A stretch of DNA of 64,000 bases from Hyalangium gracile (lineage in GTDB: Bacteria; Myxococcota; Myxococcia; Myxococcales; Myxococcaceae). The notes beneath the pieces were generated by a model. That model worked only from the letters and a program-made list of their open reading frames with translations. It had not been told where the DNA came from and ran no database searches. The DNA is taken from positions 310,001 through 374,000 of the forward strand of contig NZ_JAHXBG010000007.1 in NCBI RefSeq assembly GCF_020103725.1. Reading direction: 5' to 3'. Below are positions 1 to 11,540 of the stretch, in pieces (the stretch's first letter is position 1; the number at the start of each line of letters is the position of its first letter). Made by a program: the position numbers and the translations under genes.

Positions 1-1131
1 AACCGCTCCGCCCCCCGTACCCTCGCGCTGGTCGTGCTGGTGGCCACCGTCGTCTGTGGCGCCGCCGCCGCGCTCGGTGCCTGGCGCCTCCACTACAAGA
101 CGCCGGGGGCCGTGGCGCTGGGCCTCTCGGACTACCTCTCCATGGGGTGGGTGGCCTGGGACTCCGGCTGGTACAAGTTCATCGCCGAGCAGGGCTACGC
201 CTATCAGCCGGGCGTGCAGAGCTCGGTGGCCTTCTTCCCGCTCTACCCGCTGGCCATCCGGGCCTTCATGGCGCTGGGGGCCTCCGTCTACTCCGGAGGC
301 ATCCTCGTCTCGCTGCTCTGCGGGCCCCTGGCCGTGGTGCTCTTCACGGCCTGGGCGCGCACCCGGGTGGATGAGCGCACGGCGCTCCAGGCCGGGCTGC
401 TGCTCGCCCTGTACCCCTTCTCCTTCTATCTGTACGGCGTCATGTACTCGGACGCGCTCTTCGTCCTGCTGGTGGTGAGCGCCTTCTTCCTGCTGGAGAA
501 GGGGTACCTGGTGCCGGCGGTGATTCTCGGGGCCATCTCGACGGCGGCGCGGCCCGTGGCTCCCGCGGTGGTGCTCGGGCTGCTGGCGCGCCGGCTCGAG
601 TGGAAGTACTCGCGAGGCGAGCGCTGGAACGTCTGGGACTTCCTGCCCGTGCTCTCCGCGCTCGGCTTCATCTGCTACGTGCTCTACCTGGGCCAGACGT
701 TCGGTGAGCCCTTTGCCTTCGTGGAGACGCAGGGCTCTCCAGGCTGGGATCAGGCCCCCGGTTGGCGGACGTGGTTCAAGGTGCAGTGGTTCCACTCCGT
801 CTTCCTGGCGGGCAACAACGCGGACGTGGTGGTGCGCTATGTCACCCATGCGGTGCTGACGGTGATCGCCATCGTCCTCGTGTGGCCGACCTGGCGCCGG
901 CTGGGGTGGGGCTACGCCGTCTTCACCCTGGCCATCGTCGGAGTGCCCGCCGTGGGGACCAAAGACTTCATGGGGATGGGGCGCTACCTCATCTCCGCCT
1001 TCCCGCTGTTCCTCACGCTCGCGCTGCTGCTGAAGGAGCGCCCGCGGGTCCGCTACGCCATCGTCGGGGTGGGGGCGGTGGGGCTCGTCCTCCTCTCGTG
1101 GGCCTTCGGCCGGGAGCTGTACATCTCGTGA
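1..1131 (+). CDS. PIG-V/GT-C-like membrane glycosyltransferase, 5' end outside window
   Basis: The frame is open to base 1 with no stop, so the true start probably lies upstream; the first possible in-window start is GTG at 34. The protein is polytopic, with many hydrophobic segments, and has the WDSGWYKFIAEQGY stretch in its first loop followed by FFPLYPL, a pattern typical of PIG-V-like mannosyltransferases and other GT-C enzymes that use a lipid-phosphate sugar donor at the membrane. The acidic residue in the first loop fits the GT-C catalytic site. The TGA stop overlaps the GTG of the next gene, so the two are translated together. The specific sugar and acceptor cannot be read from the sequence. 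Confidence 0.7.
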   Translation, partial: NRSAPRTLALVVLVATVVCGAAAALGAWRLHYKTPGAVALGLSDYLSMGWVAWDSGWYKFIAEQGYAYQPGVQSSVAFFPLYPLAIRAFMALGASVYSGGILVSLLCGPLAVVLFTAWARTRVDERTALQAGLLLALYPFSFYLYGVMYSDALFVLLVVSAFFLLEKGYLVPAVILGAISTAARPVAPAVVLGLLARRLEWKYSRGERWNVWDFLPVLSALGFICYVLYLGQTFGEPFAFVETQGSPGWDQAPGWRTWFKVQWFHSVFLAGNNADVVVRYVTHAVLTVIAIVLVWPTWRRLGWGYAVFTLAIVGVPAVGTKDFMGMGRYLISAFPLFLTLALLLKERPRVRYAIVGVGAVGLVLLSWAFGRELYIS

Positions 1132-1790
1132 GCGCGCTCGTCGAAAACGCCGTGTCGCTGTTCTCGAAGCTCCCGCCCGCCGAGCGCTTCCACGTGCGCG
1201 CTCGCGCCTTCTCCGCCCCGCTGGAGGCCGTTGCCTGGCGCGTGCCCGCCGGAGGCACCGTCGCCGACGTGGGCTGTGGCCACGGGCTGCTCTCCGCGCT
1301 CCTCGCTCTCGAGGATCCCACCCGCACCGTGCACGGTGTGGATCCAGATTCGCGAAAGATCATGTGGGCCTCGCAGGGGCCGGGGCGGCTCCCCAAGGTC
1401 CACTTCGAGCAGGGCACCGTGGAGAGCCTCGCGGAGCGGCACCCGGCGGAGTTCGATGCCGCGGTGGTGTGTGACGTCCTCTACCTGCTGCCCCGGGAGC
1501 GGTGGCCGGAGTTCCTCCGCACGGTGCGGCGCCTGCTGCGCCCGGCAGGCCGGTTCCTGTTGAAGGAGGCGGAGGGAGACGGCTCCTGGAAGCACTACAA
1601 GTGCCTGGCCCAGGAGTGGGTGATGGTGAAGATGCTCGGCCGCACGAAGGCGGGCGGCGGGCTGGTGCTCGAGCCTCGCGGCACCGTGGAGTCCCTGCTG
1701 CGGGAGGCGGGCTTCACGGTGCGCGAGACGGTGGAGCTGGATGCGGGCTACACCACGCCCCACATCCTCTATGTGGCGGAGGCCTCCTGA
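1128..1790 (+). CDS. class I SAM-dependent methyltransferase
   Basis: A 220-residue protein starting with GTG inside the stop of the preceding membrane protein (GTGA overlap). It shows a clear SAM-binding motif I, VADVGCGHG at about residues 45-53, an acidic motif II (VHGVDPD) and a later RLLRPAGRFLLKE strand typical of Rossmann-fold methyltransferases. Longer in-frame starts upstream would lie inside the preceding gene and are not credible. Overlap with the PIG-V-like protein suggests a shared pathway, perhaps modification of a glycolipid, but the substrate is unknown. Confidence 0.8.
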   Translation: MSALVENAVSLFSKLPPAERFHVRARAFSAPLEAVAWRVPAGGTVADVGCGHGLLSALLALEDPTRTVHGVDPDSRKIMWASQGPGRLPKVHFEQGTVESLAERHPAEFDAAVVCDVLYLLPRERWPEFLRTVRRLLRPAGRFLLKEAEGDGSWKHYKCLAQEWVMVKMLGRTKAGGGLVLEPRGTVESLLREAGFTVRETVELDAGYTTPHILYVAEAS

Positions 1791-1859
1791 GCAGCCCCTG
1801 CAGGGCAGTTGGGTGAAACTCGTGGCCTTGTCCCCTGCCTGTCGGCCGGACCTGCTGCG

Positions 1860-1884
1860 AACTGGTATGACAAGCAGACCAGTT
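1860..1884. repeat. inverted repeat in a convergent intergenic gap
   Basis: AACTGGT and ACCAGTT form perfect 7-bp arms around an 11-bp spacer. The left part contains TGGTATGACAA, which fits the TNGTNNNACNA core of some GntR-family operators. It lies between two convergent genes, so no adjacent start explains it. It may be a remnant of a lost promoter or chance. Confidence 0.35.
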
Positions 1885-1991
1885 GCTGGCGTTCTCGCCC
1901 GACACGGGCACCTCCCCGAGCAAGGGGCGCGTTCATCGCCGGAAGCAGCAACGGTGGGGTGAAGGTGGCTCCGCCAGCGGTCAAGGCCGGA

Positions 1992-2813
<822 letters not shown>

Positions 2814-2824
2814 AGAGCACTCCT

Positions 2825-3199
2825 TCAGGTTTCGCGGACGAGCTTACCGAATGGGGCCAGGGCCAGCAGCGCCAGCTTCACGTGCTGGATGGCGAACGGG
2901 ATGCCGATGATCGTCACCGCCAGCCCCAGCGCGAGCCCGATGTGGCTCAGGAAGATCCAGATGCCGGCGATGATGATCCAGAAGACGTTCAGGGCGCAGC
3001 CGATGGCGCTGCTCCCAGGCGCGTCCTGGATGTCCTTGCCGAAGGGCAGCAGCGCCAGCCCGGCGATCTTGAAGCACTGCACCCCGAACGGGATGCCGAT
3101 GACCGTCAAACAGAGCAGCAGCCCACCGATCAGGTACTCGAGGCAGATGATGATGCCTCCGCCGAGCACGACCCAGAGGATGTTCAGGAGCAAGCGCAT
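2825..3199 (-). CDS. YccF domain-containing inner membrane protein
   Basis: A 124-residue, strongly hydrophobic protein made of two similar halves, each with a LLLN/ALNVFW-type segment followed by a TVIGIPFGVQ or TIIGIPFAIQ motif and an LALLPFGK or LALAPFGK end. This internal duplication is the signature of the YccF family, small inner membrane proteins of unknown function. It is followed by the SDR gene after 11 bp, so the two probably form an operon, although a functional link is not known. Confidence 0.85.
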   Translation of the reverse strand: MRLLLNILWVVLGGGIIICLEYLIGGLLLCLTVIGIPFGVQCFKIAGLALLPFGKDIQDAPGSSAIGCALNVFWIIIAGIWIFLSHIGLALGLAVTIIGIPFAIQHVKLALLALAPFGKLVRET

Positions 3200-3260
3200 G
3201 GCCCATAGCTCTACCAGGAAGGCGGGGCTACGTCAGGCGCGGATCTCCGTGCGCCGGGCC

Positions 3261-4073
3261 TCAGGGGCTCACGGCCGGCAGCCCGAGCGCTCCCTGCAGC
3301 TCGCGCAGCTTCGCCTGGATGGCGCGGGCGTTGGTGGGGCCCATGCGCAGCAGGTGCTTCTGGGCGGCACTGAGCTGCTCCAGCTCCGGAGCCGCGTACG
3401 CGTAGTTGACCCCAGGGGTGTCCACCACCTCGAGGTCCCCCTCGGGCACCCGGGTGTTGATCATCCGCTGGATGGCGCGCGCCAGGGTCTGGTCGAAGCG
3501 CTGACCCGGGGGCGCGATCTCCCCGAAGGCCTGGTTGAGGAGCGGCCGAAGCGTCCTGTACACGCGCGCGGAGGCCTGCGTGTCCAGCGAGGTGAGGGCG
3601 CGCGCCACGGCGTCATAGCGAGCGAAGCTCTCCGGAGCGATGAAGGTGCGGCCATCGCGCTCGACGACCTGGAACGTGCCCTGGGGGGCCAGGAACGGCA
3701 GCACGGCGCGCGGGCTCTCGCCCTCGGCGATGTTGGCGACCGCCGCCGTGAAGCGCCGGATCAACCCCTCGGTGGCGAGCCAGTTCCGTAGATCGGGATC
3801 CTGGGACAGCTGGCCGAGCAGGTCTCTCGCACGGGGATCGCTCTGCTCCAGCGCGGGGAGGGGCTCGCCCGTCGCTTCGTCCTTTTCCGCGGCAGCCGGA
3901 GGCGGGGTGGGGGCCGACACCACGGGCGCGGACGGCGCGGGCACCGAGGCGGGGGGCGCCTGTCGGCCGCGCAGCGCGTACACGCCGACCCCCACGCCTA
4001 CCGCCACGACGAGGACGATGAGGCCCACCAGCAGGGGCTTGCGCGAAGGAGCAGACGGCTGCGGTTCGCTCAT
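3261..4073 (-). CDS. DUF3014 domain protein, membrane-anchored
   Basis: A 270-residue protein beginning MSEPQPSAPSRK, then one transmembrane helix (about residues 13-33, VGLIVLVVAVGVGVGVYAL), a Pro/Ala-rich linker and a conserved C-terminal domain of about 190 residues matching DUF3014, with the LATEGLIRRF and AVANIAEGESPR stretches. The chosen ATG has GGAG upstream; an in-frame ATG 18 codons earlier lacks one. The topology suggests a periplasmic domain tethered to the inner membrane. The function of DUF3014 is unknown. It lies 66 bp downstream of the deacetylase gene on the same strand. Confidence 0.8.
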   Translation of the reverse strand: MSEPQPSAPSRKPLLVGLIVLVVAVGVGVGVYALRGRQAPPASVPAPSAPVVSAPTPPPAAAEKDEATGEPLPALEQSDPRARDLLGQLSQDPDLRNWLATEGLIRRFTAAVANIAEGESPRAVLPFLAPQGTFQVVERDGRTFIAPESFARYDAVARALTSLDTQASARVYRTLRPLLNQAFGEIAPPGQRFDQTLARAIQRMINTRVPEGDLEVVDTPGVNYAYAAPELEQLSAAQKHLLRMGPTNARAIQAKLRELQGALGLPAVSP

Positions 4074-4139
4074 GGCTTCTCCGGAATGGCTGGACGGTGG
4101 AACGGCCCGGCCTTGTCTGGCAGCCACGCTGGCGTGCTG

Positions 4140-4991
4140 TCAAACCTCCGCGGAGCGAAGGCTTCCGTAGGTCGACAGAGTGATGCCGCGCTCCTGGACC
4201 CGAGCCTTCACCCGAGGGCTCGTGAGGGCGTCCAGCTCCGCCTGCCAGCCATAGGTCCACGCCGGGTCCTCGAGGACGTGGGGAGTGCCTTCTCCCGGGT
4301 GGCAGCCCACCTCGAAGTCCCCCTCGGGCAGCGAGTCCAGCAGGGCCAGCAGCGTGGACTCATCGAGCCGGCCCGCCTCGAAGACGCCCCCGGCGCTGAC
4401 CCGCTTCACCCCCGGAGGAGGGCGCGGCGCCGTGCGAGCCAGCACGGTGAGGATCAGCGTCTTGAGCGCGGGCCCCGGCGCGCGGCGCCACGAGGCGCTC
4501 GGGAGCTGGTCCGGCCAGCGCACGGGCAGCCCCTCGCGCCGCGCGAGCGCCTCCACCAGCGGTCGGATGCCGGGAAGCACGTGGAGGTGCTGGTGCGCAT
4601 CCAGGTGGTCCACCTCGGCGCCCATCGCGCGGGCCCGGGTCAGCTGCGACTCCAGCTCCCAGGCCACCTCCTCGCGCCGCACCCGGCCGGTGAGCCACGC
4701 GCGAGCGAACTGCGCCCAGCTCGCGCGGAGCCGGCCACCGGGAGCCACGGTCGGCACCTCGGTCGGAGGCGCGGCGCAGGGCAGCCAGGTGGAGAGGGCC
4801 AGGTGGACGCCGAGCGCCAGCCCCTGGGCCCGTGCTCGGGAGATGGCCTCGGGCGCGCTGGGGCCCATCACCAGCAGCGTGGCGCTGGTGACGATGCCCT
4901 CACGGTGCGCGCGCAGGATGCCGGCATCCAGTGAAGGGTGCAGCCCGAGATCGTCCGCGTTGACGATGAGGCGCCTGCCACCGCGTCCCAC
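4140..4991 (-). CDS. ChbG/HpnK-family (YdjC) carbohydrate deacetylase
   Basis: A 283-residue protein of the YdjC/ChbG/HpnK family, metal-dependent enzymes that remove N-acetyl groups from sugars. The N-terminal VNADDLGLHP carries the paired aspartates that bind metal, GVHLALS gives the first histidine, and HLDAHQHLHVLPGI at about residues 128-141 supplies the remaining metal-binding histidines; a late GCHPGEG is also conserved. Start is GTG. Its gene lies 12 bp after a GT2 glycosyltransferase, an arrangement recalling HpnI/HpnK, where a GlcNAc unit is attached and then de-N-acetylated. The actual substrate (hopanoid, lipid-linked sugar, polysaccharide) is inference. Confidence 0.85.
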   Translation of the reverse strand: MGRGGRRLIVNADDLGLHPSLDAGILRAHREGIVTSATLLVMGPSAPEAISRARAQGLALGVHLALSTWLPCAAPPTEVPTVAPGGRLRASWAQFARAWLTGRVRREEVAWELESQLTRARAMGAEVDHLDAHQHLHVLPGIRPLVEALARREGLPVRWPDQLPSASWRRAPGPALKTLILTVLARTAPRPPPGVKRVSAGGVFEAGRLDESTLLALLDSLPEGDFEVGCHPGEGTPHVLEDPAWTYGWQAELDALTSPRVKARVQERGITLSTYGSLRSAEV

Positions 4992-5003
4992 GGCCGAGCC
5001 CGC

Positions 5004-5798
5004 CTACCCGTGCTGCCGGCGCTTGCCAGCCCCGGTGGAGTGCAGCGGCGCCACGTCGGGCGGCAGCCGGACCGGCGTCACCGGAGCCGACGGCGCGCGC
5101 GTCTCCGGGTAGAGGTCCACCAGCTCGCGCAGCATCTTCATGATCACCGAGCCGGAGGCCAGCGTGGACACACCGCGAGTGCGTGGGAAGTAGTCCACGC
5201 CCATCTGGAAGACGCGGAAGCCCTTGCGGATGGCCTTCACCACCAGCTCCGCGTCGATGAACGAGCCCAGGCTCTTGAGCTCCATGGACTCCAGCACCCG
5301 CCGGTGCATCACCTTGAAGCTGAAGTTCACGTCCTTGATGTTGATGTCGAACAACGTGCGGATCAGCATGTTGTAGACGAACGAGTAGATGATGCGCTTG
5401 GGCCCCTCGCTCGTGCGGTCGAACCGGAAGGCGCAGATCATGTCCGCCTCCAGGTACTCCATCAGGTGCAGCGCCCGCTCCAGCTCCCGCAAGTCCCACG
5501 GCAGGTCGATGTCCGAGTAGACGACGATGTCCTTGGTGGACGCCGACAGCCCCGTGCGCATCGCCCCACCCAGCTTCAGGTTCGTCTCGTGGGTGATGAC
5601 GCGCAGCTGGGGAATCCGCGACGCCATCTCCTCGCAGAGCTCCTTCGTGCGGTCCGTGGAGGCGTCGTTGACGATGATGATCTCGAAGTCATCCGTGAGC
5701 CGCGGCAGCACGTCCAGGGCGCGCGTCACCGCGCGTTCGACGTAGTCCTCCTCGTTCCAGGCGGGAAAGAAGAGGCTGATGCTCGGGTAGTTGGCCAC
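5004..5798 (-). CDS. GT2 family glycosyltransferase, dolichol-phosphate-mannose-synthase type
   Basis: A 264-residue GT-A-fold glycosyltransferase. It begins SISLFFPAWNEEDYVERAV, has EIIIVNDASTDRT, and a DxD-like metal site in VVYSDIDLPWD at about residue 95. There are no convincing transmembrane helices, which fits a cytosolic enzyme loading sugar onto a lipid carrier, and the FDINIKDVNFSFKV region resembles polyprenyl-phosphate glycosyltransferases. Start is GTG with AGGA about six bases upstream. It is the first gene of a unit with the ChbG/HpnK-like deacetylase 12 bp downstream. Confidence 0.85.
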   Translation of the reverse strand: MANYPSISLFFPAWNEEDYVERAVTRALDVLPRLTDDFEIIIVNDASTDRTKELCEEMASRIPQLRVITHETNLKLGGAMRTGLSASTKDIVVYSDIDLPWDLRELERALHLMEYLEADMICAFRFDRTSEGPKRIIYSFVYNMLIRTLFDINIKDVNFSFKVMHRRVLESMELKSLGSFIDAELVVKAIRKGFRVFQMGVDYFPRTRGVSTLASGSVIMKMLRELVDLYPETRAPSAPVTPVRLPPDVAPLHSTGAGKRRQHG

Positions 5799-5926
5799 GG
5801 AGAATCCTCACGACGGGTAGGACGGGCAGGCTGGCTACCAGAGGGCGCAGTCCCGCGCAATCGTCGGGGTCGCTCCCAGTCGAAGGCCCATGCTACCTTG
5901 CTGCTCCGACCTTCGACGGGGACACT

Positions 5927-6871
<945 letters not shown>

Positions 6872-6905
6872 AAAAATCCATTGGCCTTTTGTGGCCGCTG
6901 AGAAT

Positions 6906-6947
6906 TGACCCGGGTCATCTCTCTCGAAGTGGGGTCATTCTTGACCC
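6906..6947. repeat. paired TGACCC/GGGTCA dyads upstream of the kinase-activator operon
   Basis: Four identical six-base half-sites are present. TGACCCGGGTCA at 6906-6917 is a perfect 12-bp palindrome; GGGTCA at 6932-6937 and TGACCC at 6942-6947 form a second dyad with a 4-bp spacer. They lie about 130-170 bp upstream of the start expected from the sigma-54 promoter at 7051-7066, the usual range for an enhancer-binding protein, and the second dyad also overlaps the -35 of a sigma-A-like promoter. The binding protein is not known. Confidence 0.65.
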
Positions 6948-6969
6948 TTTGTCACACGAGGGGTATAGA
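6941..6969 (+). promoter_or_regulatory. candidate sigma-A-type promoter for the kinase-activator operon
   Basis: TTGACC at 6941-6946 is followed after 17 bp by TATAGA at 6964-6969. Its -35 falls inside the second TGACCC dyad, so a protein bound there could repress it. Transcription from it would give a leader of about 120 bases before the GTG at 7100. Confidence 0.5.
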
Positions 6970-7050
6970 ATGACACCCTTCTGGGATCGTGACGAAACGG
7001 AAAACCCAGAAGAATCAACACGTTGTAACGACGGTTTCCCCAAAGGCCGA

Positions 7051-7066
7051 TGGCCACAGCATTGCA
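7051..7066 (+). promoter_or_regulatory. sigma-54 (-24/-12) promoter
   Basis: TGGCCACAGCATTGCA matches the TGGCACG-N4-TTGCW consensus at the invariant GG and GC with exact spacing. It lies 34 bases before the GTG of the histidine kinase gene, which is followed by an NtrC-type activator, so positive autoregulation is likely. Confidence 0.7.
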
Positions 7067-7099
7067 AATGTTTGACGGGGAAAGATAGGCGAGGGCTGA

Positions 7100-8673
7100 G
7101 TGGGGCTTGCGCATACACAAGAGGCGGGTTCCCGCGGGCGACTGCTGTTGGTGGACGATGAGGAGAACATCCTCAAGTCCATCCGGCGCGTGTTGCGCCG
7201 GGGGGATTGGGACATCGAGACCGCCACGGACGCCGAGGAGGGCCTTCGGCGGCTGGAGCAGTTTGCCCCGCAGGTGGTCATCTCCGACTTCAGGATGCCG
7301 GGGATGAACGGGGTGGACTTCCTGACCCGGGTCAAGGAGCAGGTGCCGCTGGCTCAGCGCATCATGCTCACGGGCCAGGCCGATCAGCTCGCCATCGAGG
7401 AGGCCATCAACCGCTCGGAGATCTTCCGCTTCATCTCCAAGCCGTGGAACGACAGCCACCTGGTGCTCACCGTCAAGAGCGCGTTCGAGCAGTACGCGCT
7501 GGTGGCGGAGAACCAGCGGCTGATGCGGGTGACGAAGGAGCAGAACGCGGAGCTCAAGCAGCTCAACACGGAGCTCGAGGCCCGCGTCGAGTCGCGCACG
7601 CTGATGCTCAGCCAGGCCAAGCGGGACTGGGAGCAGACGTTCGACTGCATCGAGTCCCCGCTGTCGGTGATGCAGTCGGACTACATGGTCCGGCGGGCGA
7701 ACCTGTCGTACCTGAAGGTGGCCTCGGCGGGCGAGGGCGCCAACGCCTCGGCGGCCACGTGCTACCAGTACCTGTTCGGGCGGGACACGCCGTGCCAGGG
7801 CTGCCCGCTGCCGGCGGCGCTCGAGAGCGGCAAGAGCGCGCGCGGGGAGATCACGCAGAAGGGGCGCACCTACGTGGTGACGGCCTTCCCCATGCCCGGC
7901 GACAAGCGCGTGGTGTGCAGCTACCGCGACGTCACCGAGGAGTACGCGCTCACCAAGCGCCTCATCGAGACGGAGAAGATGGCGGCGGTGGGGCAGCTGG
8001 CGGGCGGCGTGGCGCACGAGATCAACAACCCGCTGGGCGGCATCCTGGCGTTCGCGCAGCTGATGAAGCGCGACTCGGGCCGCAGCGAGGCGGACAAGGA
8101 GTCCCTCGACCTCATCGAGGAGAGTGCGCTGCGGTGCAAGCGCATCGTCGAGAGCCTGTTGAAGTTCAGCCGGCACAGCAAGCCGGATGACCGGCGCCAC
8201 TTCGACCTGTCGAAGTGCGTGGAAGACTCGGCGGTGCTGTTCAAGGCGCAGCTCAAGGCCAACCCGAAGGTGAAGCTGGAGCTGAACCTGGCCAACGGGC
8301 TGCCCAAGCTGTTCGGAGATCCGGCCCAGCTGTCGCAGGTGGTGCTCAACCTGCTGCAGAACGGCCTGCAGGCGTTGCCACACGTGGAGAACGAGCTGGA
8401 GGGTGTGCTGAAGGTGGACACGGGACGCGAGGGCGATCGCTGCTTCTTCGCCGTCTCGGATACGGGCTCTGGCATCGAGGAGCGGCACTTGAACCGCATC
8501 TTCGAGCCGTCCTTCACCACCAAGGCCCCCGGCGAGGGGACAGGGCTCGGCCTGTCCATCGCGTACCGCATCGTTCAGGACCACGGTGGTGTCTTCCAGG
8601 TCGACACCCGTGTCGGCGAGGGCTCCCGCTTCACCGTGTATCTCCCCGTTCCCCTGCAGCTCGAGAGGTTGCC

Positions 8674-8677
<4 letters not shown>
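7100..8677 (+). CDS. hybrid sensor histidine kinase (receiver - PAS-like with Cys cluster - HisKA - HATPase)
   Basis: A 525-residue soluble kinase. Order: receiver domain (LLLVDDEENI; phospho-acceptor Asp63 in ISDFRMPGMNG), a coiled-coil stretch (about 140-175), a PAS-like domain with Cys221, Cys232 and Cys235 (C-x10-C-x2-C), a HisKA domain with the phosphorylated His306 in VAHEINNPLGG, and an HATPase_c domain with the N box (LNLLQNGLQAL), DTGSGI and GTGLGLSI. There is no membrane segment, so it senses a cytoplasmic signal. The stop overlaps the start of the NtrC-like partner. The layout recalls HsfB of Myxococcus xanthus, partner of the NtrC-like HsfA, but I cannot confirm orthology. Start is GTG with AGGG upstream. 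Confidence 0.9.
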
Positions 8678-10128
<1,451 letters not shown>

Positions 10129-10134
10129 CCCGCC

Positions 10135-11466
10135 TCACCCGTCCTCGCCCGGCTCGCGGGGCTTCTCCGCGAGCTGGCGCTGGAAGGCCTGGTAGCGCTC
10201 GGTCAGCTCGTGCTCCAGCCCGTTGGTCGAGGGCTTGTAGAAGCGCCGGGCCTTGAGCGCCTCCGGAAGGTAGTCCTCCGGGACGTAGTTGCCCTCGAAG
10301 TTGTGGGGGTACTTGTAGCCGCCCCCGTAGCCCATGCCCTTCATCAGCCTGGTGGGCGCGTTGCGCAGGTGCATGGGCACCGGCAGCGCGCCCTCCTGCG
10401 TCACCGCCGCGCGCGCCGCGCCGTAGGAGGTGAGCACCGCGTTCGACTTGGGCGCCAGCGCCAGGTACGTCACCGCCTGGGTGAGCGGGAGCACCCCCTC
10501 CGGCATGCCCACGAACTGGAAGGCCTGGAGCGCGTCCACCGCCACCGCCAGGGCCCGGGGGTCCGCGTTGCCGATGTCCTCCGAGGCGAAGATGACCATG
10601 CGCCGGAAGACGAAGACGGGGTCCTCTCCGGCCTCCAGCATGCGCGTCATCCAGTAGAGCGCCGCGTCCACGTCCGAGCCGCGCATGGATTTGATGAAGG
10701 CGCTGACGACGTTGTAGTGCTCCTCGCCGCCCTTGTCGTAGAGGAGCATCTTCTGCTGGAGCGCCTCCTCGGCGGCCTTCTTGTCCACCTTGGCGCCCCC
10801 GTACGCCGCCGCGGCCTCCAGCGCGGTGAGGGCCTTGCGCGCGTCTCCGCCCGCCGCCTCGGCGATGAACTGGAGCGCCTCGTCGTCCACCTGCACCTTG
10901 CCGGCGAGGCCCTTCGGGTCCGCCAGCGCCTTGCGCATGACGGTGATGAGCTCCTCCTCCTCCAGCCCGCGCAGGGTGACGACGCGGCTTCGCGAGAGGA
11001 GCGCCGCGTTCACCTCGAAGGAGGGGTTCTCCGTGGTGGCGCCAATCAGCGTCACCGTGCCCTTCTCCACGTGGGGCAGCAGCGCGTCCTGCTGGGACTT
11101 GTTGAAGCGGTGGATCTCATCGATGAAGAGCAGGGTGCGCTGGCGGTTCATCTTCCAGCGGTCCTGGGCCCGGGCCACCGTCTCGCGGATGTCCTTCACG
11201 CCGGAGAGCACGGCGGACAGGGACTCGAAGGCGGAGCCGGTGGACTGGGCGATGACGCGCGCCAGCGTCGTCTTCCCCGTGCCCGGGGGGCCCCAGAGGA
11301 TGAGCGAGGGCACCTGATCGTTCTGGATGGCCCGGCGCAGGAAGCGGCCCTCGCCGGTGAGGTGCTCCTGCCCCACGAAGTCCGCCAGGGTGGTGGGCCG
11401 CATGCGCTCGGCCAGGGGGGCCTGGGCCTGCTGGTCCTTCTGGCCCGCGTGTTCGAAGAGGTCCAT
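10135..11466 (-). CDS. rarA: replication-associated recombination AAA+ ATPase RarA/MgsA
   Basis: A 443-residue AAA+ ATPase of the RarA/MgsA/WRNIP1 family, related to clamp-loader subunits and RuvB and acting at stalled replication forks. Seen: RMRPTTLADFVGQEHL at the N-terminus, Walker A GPPGTGKTT, Walker B LLFIDEIHRFNK, sensor 1 GATTENPSF, and a C-terminal tetramerisation region ending with GYKYPHNFEGNYVPEDYLP. The ATG at 11466 (MDLFEHAG) is preferred over a longer in-frame start 22 codons upstream because the family begins there. It ends 6 bp from the convergent NtrC-like gene, and is transcribed away from nadK. Confidence 0.93.
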   Translation of the reverse strand: MDLFEHAGQKDQQAQAPLAERMRPTTLADFVGQEHLTGEGRFLRRAIQNDQVPSLILWGPPGTGKTTLARVIAQSTGSAFESLSAVLSGVKDIRETVARAQDRWKMNRQRTLLFIDEIHRFNKSQQDALLPHVEKGTVTLIGATTENPSFEVNAALLSRSRVVTLRGLEEEELITVMRKALADPKGLAGKVQVDDEALQFIAEAAGGDARKALTALEAAAAYGGAKVDKKAAEEALQQKMLLYDKGGEEHYNVVSAFIKSMRGSDVDAALYWMTRMLEAGEDPVFVFRRMVIFASEDIGNADPRALAVAVDALQAFQFVGMPEGVLPLTQAVTYLALAPKSNAVLTSYGAARAAVTQEGALPVPMHLRNAPTRLMKGMGYGGGYKYPHNFEGNYVPEDYLPEALKARRFYKPSTNGLEHELTERYQAFQRQLAEKPREPGEDG

Positions 11467-11540
11467 ATGGTCGGAACCTATCGCTTCGCGCCATTTCCTC
11501 CAGCACGCCTTGCCTGCCTGGACTAGAACCATCCGCCACA

